Shown here: positions 53,150-62,146 of the stretch, one piece after another
How the letters are laid out: every line of letters begins with the position of its first letter
Position numbering within the stretch: position 1 is the first letter of the stretch
From: Vibrio lentus
GTDB lineage: Bacteria; Pseudomonadota; Gammaproteobacteria; Enterobacterales; Vibrionaceae
Direction of reading: 5' to 3'
Length of the DNA stretch: 64,000 nucleotides
Assembly: GCF_030409755.1 (NCBI RefSeq)
Contig: NZ_JAUFQE010000001.1
Location: forward strand, 992,001 to 1,056,000
Program-made: the position numbers and the translations under genes
Notes under the pieces: model-generated
Database searches by the model: none
What the model saw: only the letters and a program-made list of their open reading frames with translations
What the model was told of the DNA's origin: nothing

Positions 53150-54940
53150 ATGTACAACCAAAAGTACGCCATCTACCAAGTTTTTACGCGTTTATTTGGC
53201 AATAAAAACACCCAACATGTTCCATGGGGCACAATCGAGCAAAATAGCGTCGGTAAGTTCAGTGATTTTACCGACAAAGCGCTGTCAGAAATCCGCAAAC
53301 TCGGTATGACTCATATTTGGTATACCGGGGTGCCACATCACGCCGTCATCAATGATTACAAGCACATCGGGATTTCAGACGATCACCCAAGTGTAGTTAA
53401 GGGACGCGCAGGCTCGCCTTATGCGGTCAAAGATTACTACTCAGTCAATCCTGACCTCGCCAACAATCCTGAACATCGGTTAGAAGAGTTTGAAGCGTTA
53501 ATTAAAAGAAGCCACGACAACGGTTTAAAAGTGATCATCGATATCGTACCGAATCACGTTGCGCGTCACTATAAAGGCTTAAACAACCCACAAGGCGTCT
53601 GTGACTTTGGTGCTCACGATGACACAACGCTGGAATACCACAGAGACAATAACTTTTACTACATCCCCAACAGCACCTTTGAACTGCCAGATATCGAGCC
53701 CGCCTTTACCCCACTTGGTGGTGAGCAGCACCCAAATCTAAGTTCTCCATTTATCGAAAAGCCCGCCAAATGGACGGGTAACGGCTCACGTTTAGCCAAG
53801 CCTAGTTTCGATGATTGGTATGAGACGGTGAAAATCAATTATGGCGTGCGACCAGACGGTTCAAAAGACTTCCCTGAACTACCGAATGACTATGCTCAAC
53901 GAGATTACCGAGAGCATCATCATTTCTGGGAATCGGTCGCTGTGCCTAGCTCTTGGGTTAAATTCCGAGACATCGCCTTGTTCTGGTTAGACAAAGGCGT
54001 TGATGGGTTTCGCTACGATATGGCTGAGATGGTTCCAGTCGAATTCTGGAGCTACCTCAATTCATCGATAAAGATGAAAAACCAAGATGCCTTTTTAATG
54101 GCTGAAGTATATCAACCGGACTTATACCGCGACTACATTCATCTCGGCAAGATGGACTACCTCTATGACAAGGTTGACCTGTACGACGGCCTCAAAGCCA
54201 TAATGCAAGGTAAGGCTTCAACGGCAATCATCCCTGAGATCCAACATCAAATGATGGATATTGAACATCACATGCTGCACTTCTTGGATAACCATGATGA
54301 ACAGCGTATCGCTTCTCCTAAGTTTGTAGGTGACCCGAATATCGCCAAACCAGCAATGCTCGTCAGCACGTTATTGAGCAGTTCTCCAACCATGATCTAC
54401 TTTGGACAAGAAGTCGGAGAACCCGGTGCAGAGAATGCAGGGTTTGGACAGCCCTCACGCACTTCTATATTCGATTACATCGGAGTCCCACAACATCAAA
54501 AATGGATGAATCACGGTGCCTTCGATGGCGGATTATTAGACGAAAACGAAAAGCAACTACGTCACTTCTATCAAAAGGTAATGAACTTTTCGCTTGAGCA
54601 CTCTTCAATGACAGGTGAATACCGAGACTTACATCAGAGCAATAACTTGAGTGATTCAGTCTACGCATTCCTGCGCTATGACCACCAAGAACTCACCATC
54701 GTTGCTGCTAATTTCAGTCAACATACCACCGAAAGTATTCACTTGAAGGTCCCAAATGATGTCATCCAAAAGCTTAAAATAACGGATGGCAATTACTTGC
54801 TAGATGAACATATTGAGGGCGTTCACCAACAAGTATTCAACATTGAAAATAGCATCGGAAAATTTAGTATCGAATTAAAACCGCTCGCATCTTTGGTTTG
54901 GGTATTATCGTTAGATGAAGACCCTATCGATCAATATTAG
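53150..54940 (+). CDS. Cytoplasmic GH13 alpha-amylase
   Basis: About 596 residues from the ATG at 53150 (AAAGGA 9 bases upstream). No signal peptide, so cytoplasmic. Barrel motifs: DIVPNHVARHY, nucleophile Asp in DGFRYDMAEMVP, acid Glu in FLMAEVYQPD, and third Asp in LDNHDEQRIAS. It begins KYAIYQVFTRLFGNKNTQHVPWG, typical of a GH13 subgroup acting on maltodextrins. C-terminal residues form the usual beta domain. It likely works with MalP, MalQ and GlgX on imported dextrins. Confidence 0.9.
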   Translation: MYNQKYAIYQVFTRLFGNKNTQHVPWGTIEQNSVGKFSDFTDKALSEIRKLGMTHIWYTGVPHHAVINDYKHIGISDDHPSVVKGRAGSPYAVKDYYSVNPDLANNPEHRLEEFEALIKRSHDNGLKVIIDIVPNHVARHYKGLNNPQGVCDFGAHDDTTLEYHRDNNFYYIPNSTFELPDIEPAFTPLGGEQHPNLSSPFIEKPAKWTGNGSRLAKPSFDDWYETVKINYGVRPDGSKDFPELPNDYAQRDYREHHHFWESVAVPSSWVKFRDIALFWLDKGVDGFRYDMAEMVPVEFWSYLNSSIKMKNQDAFLMAEVYQPDLYRDYIHLGKMDYLYDKVDLYDGLKAIMQGKASTAIIPEIQHQMMDIEHHMLHFLDNHDEQRIASPKFVGDPNIAKPAMLVSTLLSSSPTMIYFGQEVGEPGAENAGFGQPSRTSIFDYIGVPQHQKWMNHGAFDGGLLDENEKQLRHFYQKVMNFSLEHSSMTGEYRDLHQSNNLSDSVYAFLRYDHQELTIVAANFSQHTTESIHLKVPNDVIQKLKITDGNYLLDEHIEGVHQQVFNIENSIGKFSIELKPLASLVWVLSLDEDPIDQY

Positions 54941-55274
54941 TTACCGAACAACTATTACCCTACTAATTGATAATTAACTTAATTCCCACGTTAAATTAAC
55001 AACCTCTCAATTCGATACCTTCCTCACATTAATAAGGATGAGCTCTCATCCTTATTATCTACTCCTAGCTTCTACGCCTTAGGTTATTAATATCGAACAT
55101 ATGAGCTATTGATCCAATTAATTTCACTTAAACCAAATACAAAGCGTGATACTGACACTAGGTTTCCTATTTTTACGTATTAAAAATAACTTTACATATA
55201 GCCATCACAAATAGTTGGCCATCATTCGGACTAGGATATTCATCTTCATAAAAAGTGAAATATGGATATCAAAC
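54941..55274. other. Intergenic region amylase / pullulanase
   Basis: 334 bp, AT-rich. The one striking element is a 13-bp-armed palindrome at 55030-55057. A 10-codon ORF (ATG at 55262) overlaps the pullulanase start region and is probably meaningless. Confidence 0.5.
55030..55057. repeat. Near-perfect 28-bp palindrome with two MalT-like cores
   Basis: Arms TAATAAGGATGAG and CTCATCCTTATTA with a 2-base centre. Each arm contains the MalT core GGATGAG on its own strand. No T-tract follows. It may be a pair of divergent MalT sites for pullulanase, an amylase 3' hairpin, or both. Confidence 0.6.
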
Positions 55275-58200
55275 GTGAACAACATAAATATTAATAAGAA
55301 CATCACTCTACAACGCACCTTCGACATTACAAAAAAGAGAAGCTTCAGACGGTCAACGCTAGCCAAAGCGATTCTACCTCTCTTCACCGCCACCCTTATC
55401 GCAGGCTGTGGTAGCGATAACGACAGCGACACGGATGCTGGCAACAGTGGCTTATACAAAGCAGGCGAAAACGAAGTCGTTGTGTATTACAAACGTGATG
55501 TTGCAGCTGCAAGCACTTCGGGGTCTACTTACGACGGCTGGGGGCTTCACCTATGGAATGGCGAAGGCTGCACTAGCACAGACTTAGTAGCCATGGGGTT
55601 AAGCGAAACGGGCACTAACTGGGAAGCACCTTACGAATTTGATGGTATCAGTGATACCTATGGCGCTTACTATGTGTTGAAAGTCGATCCAGATGCTTCT
55701 GACCCACATAAATGCATGAATTTCATCTTACACAATGGCGACGAAAAAGCGTTTGGTAGTGCCAATTCTAAAATTGAGCTAACCAAGCTTGGCGATTCAC
55801 AGGGCGTATTCGGGTTCCATGGCAGCAGCGAGTTGTATTACGACCCAATTTCAGAGCGTCCCGTCAATATCGATGGCCAAAAAGCGCATTGGTTGGACGC
55901 AGAGACCATCGCTTGGGAAGCCGCTGGTAACGCCGATTCGGTGAAACTGTTCTACGCACTCGATAACAGCATCACTATGAACGACGACAAAGAGATCGTG
56001 GGTGGCACTGCAATTGAACTAAGCAAAGATGGGGAATTGTCTTCTGAATTGAAAGAGCGTTTCCGCCACCTTGCAAGCTTACCGGCCCTTGCTATCGACG
56101 TTGACGACAACACATTACGCACCATCTTAAAATCTCAGATAATTTTTGTTGCCTACAATGCCAATGGCGATGTTATCTCTTCAACTGAGGTTCAAAAGCC
56201 AGGTGTGCTTGATGCGGTATTTGCTAGCGAAGATACTGGTAATGCAATGGGTGAAGAATTAGGTGCGATTGTTGAAGGCAGTGCGGCTACCTTCAAACTT
56301 TGGGCACCAACAGCGCAAGATGTAGAACTCGTCCTATACAGCGAAGATCTGCAAAATTCACAAGTGTTCCCAATGACGGAGAGCACTGAGACAGGTATTT
56401 GGGCGACTGATGCTGTGTCTAATGCAGTCAACAGTTACTACCGTTACCAAGTGAAGGTCTACCATCCAACCACAGGTAACATTGAAACTCGCCTAGTAAC
56501 CGACCCTTACTCACTCAGTTTGTCAAAAAACTCTGCATACTCTCAAGTTATCGACCTTAATGATGCTGCATTAATGCCTGAAGGTTGGGTTGGATATAAG
56601 CGCCCAACGGTAGAGAAAGACGAAGACCACGTACTCTACGAATCACACCTGCGTGACTTTAGCTTCAGCGATACCCTAGGAAAAAAAGAATGGAACGGCA
56701 AATACCTAGCTCTCACAGAAGCAGACCGTGAGTCGGTCAAGCACCTACAAGCTTTGAAAGATGCAGGTTTAACGACGCTGCATATCTTACCGGCATTTGA
56801 TATCGCTACCGTCGATGAAGATGAAGCGAGCCGTGTCGATATTACTGACACCGTTGGTAAGCTATGTGATGTAAAACCGACTGCCACGTTATGTGGAAAC
56901 GAAGACGAAAACAAAGTCATCGAAGAAGTACTCGATGGTTATGATCCTTCAACAGGCGATGCGCAAGCGCTAATGAACGACCTGCGCATGCTCGACAGTT
57001 TCAACTGGGGTTACGACCCATTCCATTACACAGTACCAGAGGGAAGCTACGCGACAGATCCTAACGGTTCTCAGCGTATTCTCGAATTCCGTCAAATGGT
57101 GAAAGCCACGCACGACATGAATCTCAAGCTGATCATGGACGTGGTATACAACCATACCAATGCGTCTGGTGTGAACGATAAATCAGTACTGGATAAGATT
57201 GTCCCTGGGTATTATCACCGCCTTAACGTAAACACAGGTGGCGTCGAAAACTCGACTTGTTGTGACAACACTGCGACTGAAAACCTAATGATGGGTAAGT
57301 TAATGGTCGATTCACTTAAGGTGTGGGCTGACGACTATAAAGTGGATGGTTTCCGTTTTGACTTAATGGGCCACCAGCCAAAAGACGTGATGGTAGAAGC
57401 TCTTGCTGAAGTTCGTAAAATCGACGAGAACACACTGTTCTACGGTGAAGGTTGGGACTTTGGCGAAGTAGCCGATAACGCACGCTTCGACCAAGCGAAC
57501 CAAATCAATATGGCAGGCACAGAGATAGGTACATTCTCTGATCGATTACGTGACGCCGTTCGTGGCGGTAGCCCGTTCGACGGTGGTGTCGACTCAGAAG
57601 GGAATCACCCGCTTCGCTTTAACCAAGGCTTCGGTAATGCTGCGAATGCCAATGAAGAAACCAAGACAGATCAAGACTCAATCAACGGTCGCTTACACAA
57701 CCAAGACCTTGTTCGTTTAGGTATGGCAGGTAACCTCGCAGAATACGTGCTAATTGATTACAAAGGCGACACCAAACTGGGTAAAAACGTCGACTACAAC
57801 GGCGCGCCCGCTGGTTACACAAAAATGCCTTCAGAGAACATCTCTTACGTTTCAAAACACGATAACCAAACGCTTTGGGATAACAACGCTTACAAGATCG
57901 CTGCAGGTACTAGTTCTGCAGAGCGTGCTCGCATGCAGTCTGTATCGCTTTCTACCGTGGGTGTTAGGCCAAGGTATACCATTCATCCATATGGGTTCTG
58001 AACTGCTACGTTCTAAGTCTATGCAGCGCGATTCTTACGACTCTGGTGATTGGTACAACCGCGTCATGTTTGATGGTACTAACAACAACTGGAATGTTGG
58101 CTTACCACGTGAAGACAAAGATGGTGCTAACTGGGATTTGATCAAAACTATCATTGCTGACAGTACGGCTAAACCAGACGCAGACGACATTGAACTAACT

Positions 58201-58977
58201 AAACAGCAATTCCTAGAGCTATTGAAAATCCGCAGCTCAAGTGAACTGTTCCGCTTAGACACAGCAGACGAAGTCATGAAGCGTGTCGACTTCCGTAACG
58301 TTGGCGAAGATCAAGTCGAAGGCCTAATCGTGATGTCTATCGATGATGGTGTGTCCGCAGGCAAAAGCCTTGACTCAGCCAACGATGCGATTGTCGCGAT
58401 TGTAAACTCTACCAATGAATCTCAATCGTTCAAAATCACAGGAGCGACAGGTTTCACACTGCACACAGTTCAAAAAAGTTCAGCTGATGACACAGTGAAA
58501 GGCGCAAGCTTTGCCGCTGAAACTTTCACTGTACCTGCGTTAACAACCGCAGTGTTCGTACAAGCCCAAAATGGCGTCGTACAAGGAGCAGGTCTACCGG
58601 TTGATAACTCAGGTAAAGATGTATCTAGCATTCCGCCTTACGGCCAAACGACTGTTTACGTTCGTGGTGACATGAATAAATGGGGCGCAACTGATGATTG
58701 GGCGATGAGCTTTGTTGCTAATGGTGTTTATTCTGTAACAGGCAACTTAGAGGCTAATAACTATGGCTTCAAGTTTTCGGATGCAGATTGGGGAACACCT
58801 AACCTTGGCTGCAACTCTCTTGAACTGGCTTCTGGATCTATAGCCCTCGAGACCACAGATGATGGGAACTGTAAGCTTAGCGTCACTGAAGCTGGCAGCT
58901 ACACATTCACTCTGAATGCGATTCATGAGTTAGATGACAATGTAGAAAAAGCGGTCGTTTCAGTAATCAAGAATTAA
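55275..58977 (+). pseudogene. pulA: Pullulanase-type lipoprotein, interrupted by a +1 frameshift
   Basis: Debranching GH13 enzyme that cuts alpha-1,6 links in extracellular branched glucans. A GTG at 55275 is a reasonable start; the frame extends to a TTG at 55215. The lipoprotein signal ends LIAGC. Then come an N-terminal carbohydrate-binding region (VVVYYKRDVA...), a CBM48-like part (FKLWAPTAQDVELVLYSED) and the barrel with DVVYNHTNASG, DGFRFDLMGHQ, YGEGWDFG and SKHDNQTLWDN. The frame breaks at GGG 57959-57961: reading GG instead restores STVVLGQGIPFIHMGSELLRSK, and the downstream frame stays open to 58977. The second part holds the end of the barrel, the C domain and an extra C-terminal module (YVRGDMNKWGATDDWAM). 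Without the frameshift the protein would be about 1230-1250 residues. A sequencing error is possible. Confidence 0.85.
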
Positions 58978-59028
58978 GCCTTATGATTCTAATAAACAGA
59001 TAATAAAACCAGCGAAAGCTAGCCTTTT

Positions 59029-59053
59029 GGGAGACGTCAGTCTCCCTTTTTTT
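59029..59053 (+). terminator. Pullulanase terminator
   Basis: Stem GGGAGAC / GTCTCCC, loop GTCA, then seven T. Confidence 0.92.
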
Positions 59054-59450
59054 ATCCTCAATAAACTCCAATCCCAATGCACCACACCGTTGCTTTGCTT
59101 CTCATCGAAAATACTCAGTGTTAAGTGATAGACGAGCCACCTTAGTTCTTAGTAGAAAGCATAACGACTTCGAGTGAGCGTCTAATTTAAGTGTGTGTGA
59201 AATTTAGGAAGCCGAGTTTAGATTTAGGTTGGTAAATGAAATGGCGATTCGTCAATAGAGTTCGTATTCAGATTTTTGAGAGGATTAAAATAGACGAGAG
59301 TGTTTGAATTAGCAGTGAGCAAATCAAGACCATAAATAGCCAAGAACGTCCATTTATATTATCCCTTGATTATTATGTGTACGTCAGCGGTTATTTAAAC
59401 CCCAAGTACTCAGTGAATGTAAATGTTATTTTTTACTTATTGCAGGCAAT

Positions 59451-59474
59451 AAAAAAGGCCCCTAGTTAGGAGCC
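59451..59474 (-). terminator. malM terminator
   Basis: On the minus strand: GGC-T-CCT / AGG-G-GCC stem followed by six T, 39 bp after the malM stop. Confidence 0.8.
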
Positions 59475-59512
59475 CTTCTCTTTATATCAATCGGTATTAA
59501 CAAACTCGTCGA

Positions 59513-60340
59513 CTACTTTTTATTAACGGCTTTTACAAATACTTCTTGCGCGCCTTCAATACCTAGTGCTTTTGCTTCATCTAATAGACTCAGAGCTTTT
59601 GGAATATTGTCTTCACTTACTGCTGTTTGAATTGCATTATGGTAGTAAGTTTGCGTCTCTGGTTGAATGGTATCGATCTTAGCAGCCGCTGGTTTAGCAT
59701 TAGATTCACTGTTTGATGAACCAATTGAGAAGAAGCTCGCTTTATCGATTGTTACTTCTATCTTACCAACGTTAGCATTTGGAATCGGGATATCTTTCAC
59801 TTCAGGTAAATAGTTACCACGGCCTTCCGCGTCCAAGCGAGCTGGATGAATCACATCAGTAAAACCACCAAGATCAGCTTGATCTGTATAGATAACTAAA
59901 TAAACTGATTTTGCTGTTGTCGGTGGGTAAAAATCGTTCTCAGCAACGAGGCGGTTTCCCAAGTGTAGCCTTGGTTTTGCGTATTCGAAGCTCTCTTTAC
60001 CATAACGCTCTAGCTCTCGACCGTTTTCGTCATAGATGACCGCATTTGGTACAAACGCTGTGTCACCGATAATGCTCGTGATATTAATCGAGTACTCACC
60101 GCGATCTGCAGGCAGTTCAACCGCTACTACAGGGCTGTTTATTCCTTGGTAATTTAATACTTGGCTATTTGGCGTCACATCAAAAATTGCCGAGCTTGGC
60201 AGCTTCATTGGGGCAAATTGAAGACCAGCAATAGAATTCACTTGTTCTGCTTGTGCCACTTGAACTTGCTCGACTACTTGCGCAGATTGGCAACCAGCTA
60301 ACGCAACACAACCACTCAACATTAGAGCGCGAAAATACAT
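59513..60340 (-). CDS. malM: Maltose operon lipoprotein/periplasmic protein MalM
   Basis: A 275-residue protein with a lipoprotein signal (LALMLSGCVALAGC region; lipobox LAGC, Cys17). The body contains the MalM-like stretch MKLPSSAIFDVTPNSQVLNYQGINSPVVAVELPADRGEYSINITSII. MalM is periplasmic in E. coli; its exact role is unclear, but it belongs to the maltose regulon. It lies downstream of lamB on the same strand, as in the E. coli malK-lamB-malM order, here without malK. A lamB terminator lies between them, so malM may depend on read-through or its own promoter. Confidence 0.87.
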   Translation of the reverse strand: MYFRALMLSGCVALAGCQSAQVVEQVQVAQAEQVNSIAGLQFAPMKLPSSAIFDVTPNSQVLNYQGINSPVVAVELPADRGEYSINITSIIGDTAFVPNAVIYDENGRELERYGKESFEYAKPRLHLGNRLVAENDFYPPTTAKSVYLVIYTDQADLGGFTDVIHPARLDAEGRGNYLPEVKDIPIPNANVGKIEVTIDKASFFSIGSSNSESNAKPAAAKIDTIQPETQTYYHNAIQTAVSEDNIPKALSLLDEAKALGIEGAQEVFVKAVNKK

Positions 60341-60440
60341 AGTTCTTCCTTATTTTTATTTTTTTAAGAAATTTACTTAGTTAATTACCATAACGAAAAT
60401 AATTAACCTAGGAAACCTTTTTACTAATCGTACATTCCTT

Positions 60441-60467
60441 AAAAAAATAGCCGACGCAAGCCGGCTA
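60441..60467 (-). terminator. lamB terminator
   Basis: On the minus strand: TAGCCG / CGGCTA stem followed by a run of seven T, 37 bp after the lamB stop. Confidence 0.8.
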
Positions 60468-60503
60468 TGAATTAGGACAGTTTAGGATTTTAAGCTAAGT
60501 GGC

Positions 60504-61712
60504 TTACCACCAAGCTTCAACTTGGATACCAACAACGAAGTCGTTGTCAGCACCTTTAGCTGTTACATCTCCGCTCGCATCTTTCACTTCGCCGAATGAA
60601 TCACCTTCTAGATCCATTAGGTAGCTACCGTATACGCGGATTTCAGGACGAGCCCAGAAGCTGTCACCCATTGCCCATGCTTGAGCAACAGTAAATTTAG
60701 CGCCACCAAAGTCAACGTTGTCTACTTCACCAGCGTTATAGCCAGCTTCGAAGATAGTACGCATTGTGTCGTTCCACTTATACATTGGACGAGCCACGAT
60801 AGAGTATTGGCTTGAATCATGCTTATCAACACCTAGGTCTGAACCTGCTAGGTATGCAAGTTGGTGACCCATTTCCCAAGATTCGCCTAGGTTCATTACA
60901 CCCCAGTTAAGAATACGGTAACCAAAACCATCATCTTGAGCACCAGAGCGATCATAGTAAGCACCAGAACCCCAGAAGTTAGCCATTTGAACGCCGTAAC
61001 CAGCAGTACCTAGCTGAACAACTGTTTGGTTAAAACCGTTGCTCATGTTTTGGTGGATAATACCTGTAGCAAGTAGACCATCATCACCATCGTATTTGCC
61101 ATTCTTGTTTTCAGTACCGAAGTTGTAAACAACACCAAGCTCTAAACTAGCATCTTCCCATAAACCGATATTCGCTAGGCGAGCATCAGCCATGTAACCA
61201 GCACCGTTCTCATCTTCGCCATCTTGAATAATTGCTAAAGAAAGTTTTTGGTTACCAACTGAAATATTTTCAATACCACCACCAGTACCAGATGTATTTA
61301 GGTAGTAGAAGTCAGTGATGTGGATGTCTTTACGTTGGTAGTATGTTTTACCAGCCCAAAGAGTCGCTTCTTCATCAAAAGATAAAACACCTGTTGCTTT
61401 AACAGCGAACTGAGCAACGTTAAAGTCACCGTCTTCCCAACCATTTGCGCCATCAGCACCAGAAGCAATCATTGACTCTAAACGCCAAGTTTGCTCACCA
61501 GTTTTCAGTTCTTCAGCCAGACCAAACTCAGAATAGTTGTCGTTTTCATTACCTAGACGGCCAATACCATTCTTCATGAATGAAACGTCACCACCATCAT
61601 TTCCGCTAATACCAGTACCAGCACGCATGTAGCCATTAAAATCTACAGCGAACGCAGAGCCAGCAGCTAATGTAGTTGCCACTGCAGCAGCAATCAAACT
61701 TACTTTTTTCAT
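60504..61712 (-). CDS. lamB: Maltoporin LamB
   Basis: A 402-residue outer-membrane trimeric porin for maltose and maltodextrins. The ATG at 61712 begins a clear signal peptide (MKKVSLIAAAVATTLAAGSAFA), with GGAG 5-8 bases upstream; the frame goes 4 codons further. The mature part starts VDFNGYMRAGTGIS and is rich in aromatic beta strands (TLWAGKTYYQRKDIHITDFYYLN); it ends FVVGIQVEAWW, the typical porin C-terminus. Length matches LamB. MalT-box-like sites lie upstream. Confidence 0.95.
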   Translation of the reverse strand: MKKVSLIAAAVATTLAAGSAFAVDFNGYMRAGTGISGNDGGDVSFMKNGIGRLGNENDNYSEFGLAEELKTGEQTWRLESMIASGADGANGWEDGDFNVAQFAVKATGVLSFDEEATLWAGKTYYQRKDIHITDFYYLNTSGTGGGIENISVGNQKLSLAIIQDGEDENGAGYMADARLANIGLWEDASLELGVVYNFGTENKNGKYDGDDGLLATGIIHQNMSNGFNQTVVQLGTAGYGVQMANFWGSGAYYDRSGAQDDGFGYRILNWGVMNLGESWEMGHQLAYLAGSDLGVDKHDSSQYSIVARPMYKWNDTMRTIFEAGYNAGEVDNVDFGGAKFTVAQAWAMGDSFWARPEIRVYGSYLMDLEGDSFGEVKDASGDVTAKGADNDFVVGIQVEAWW

Positions 61713-62146
61713 TCTTAACTCCATTAAGGACGATTTATTTTAGGTTTTTATATTTTTGCTCTCTTGCGGCAACCAAAGGCAGTAATGGCGGACGTAAGAT
61801 AGAGAGGTTTAGGGTTTCCCCTGATTCGTTTCAACGGAGTCAATATTAAGAGGGGATGACAAGTTTGACTTCCTCCACCCCTCACTTAATTAAGGGGGAC
61901 TAGAGGGGAGTAGAAAATATACAGAATGGTGTTTTAAAGAGGTAGATCACTTAATCTAGGAGGAGTAGGCAGCACTCAGATCTAATTATTCAGCATAAGT
62001 GAGATCTACTTCAAATATATAATTTGAACTTCATCGATGAATTATTTTTTTCATCGTAATTATTATGTGAAGTTGCTTGACCTTACTGTGACAAAGCTTT
62101 TTACTAATAGTTCACTGATGTTGATAAACGAACAAGAAATCAAGCA
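61713..62146. other. Divergent regulatory region lamB / glgX
   Basis: 434 bp with no gene. It contains several MalT-box-like decamers on both strands between 61852 and 61966, listed in the next entry. No CRP site is convincing; AGTGA-N6-CTTCA near 62000 is weak. Confidence 0.55.
61852..61966. promoter_or_regulatory. Cluster of candidate MalT boxes
   Basis: Compared with GGGGA(T/G)GAGG: GGGGATGACA at 61852-61861 (plus, 8/10), GGGGTGGAGG at 61872-61881 (minus, 9/10), GGGGAGTAGA at 61905-61914 (plus, 8/10) and TAGGAGGAGT at 61957-61966 (plus, 7/10). MalT binds cooperatively to such arrays, so both lamB and glgX are likely MalT targets. Confidence 0.5.

Larger units (their letters stand above)
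58978..59512. other. Intergenic region pullulanase / malM
   Basis: 535 bp between convergent genes. It contains a terminator for each (59029-59053 plus, 59451-59474 minus). The roughly 400 bp between them show no gene or obvious signal. Confidence 0.5.

Noticed and set aside
57754..57960. Independent gene start for the second pullulanase frame
   Set aside because: The first roughly 70 codons of that frame are an out-of-frame reading of the pullulanase barrel; conserved sequence begins only at the frameshift, so it is one broken gene.
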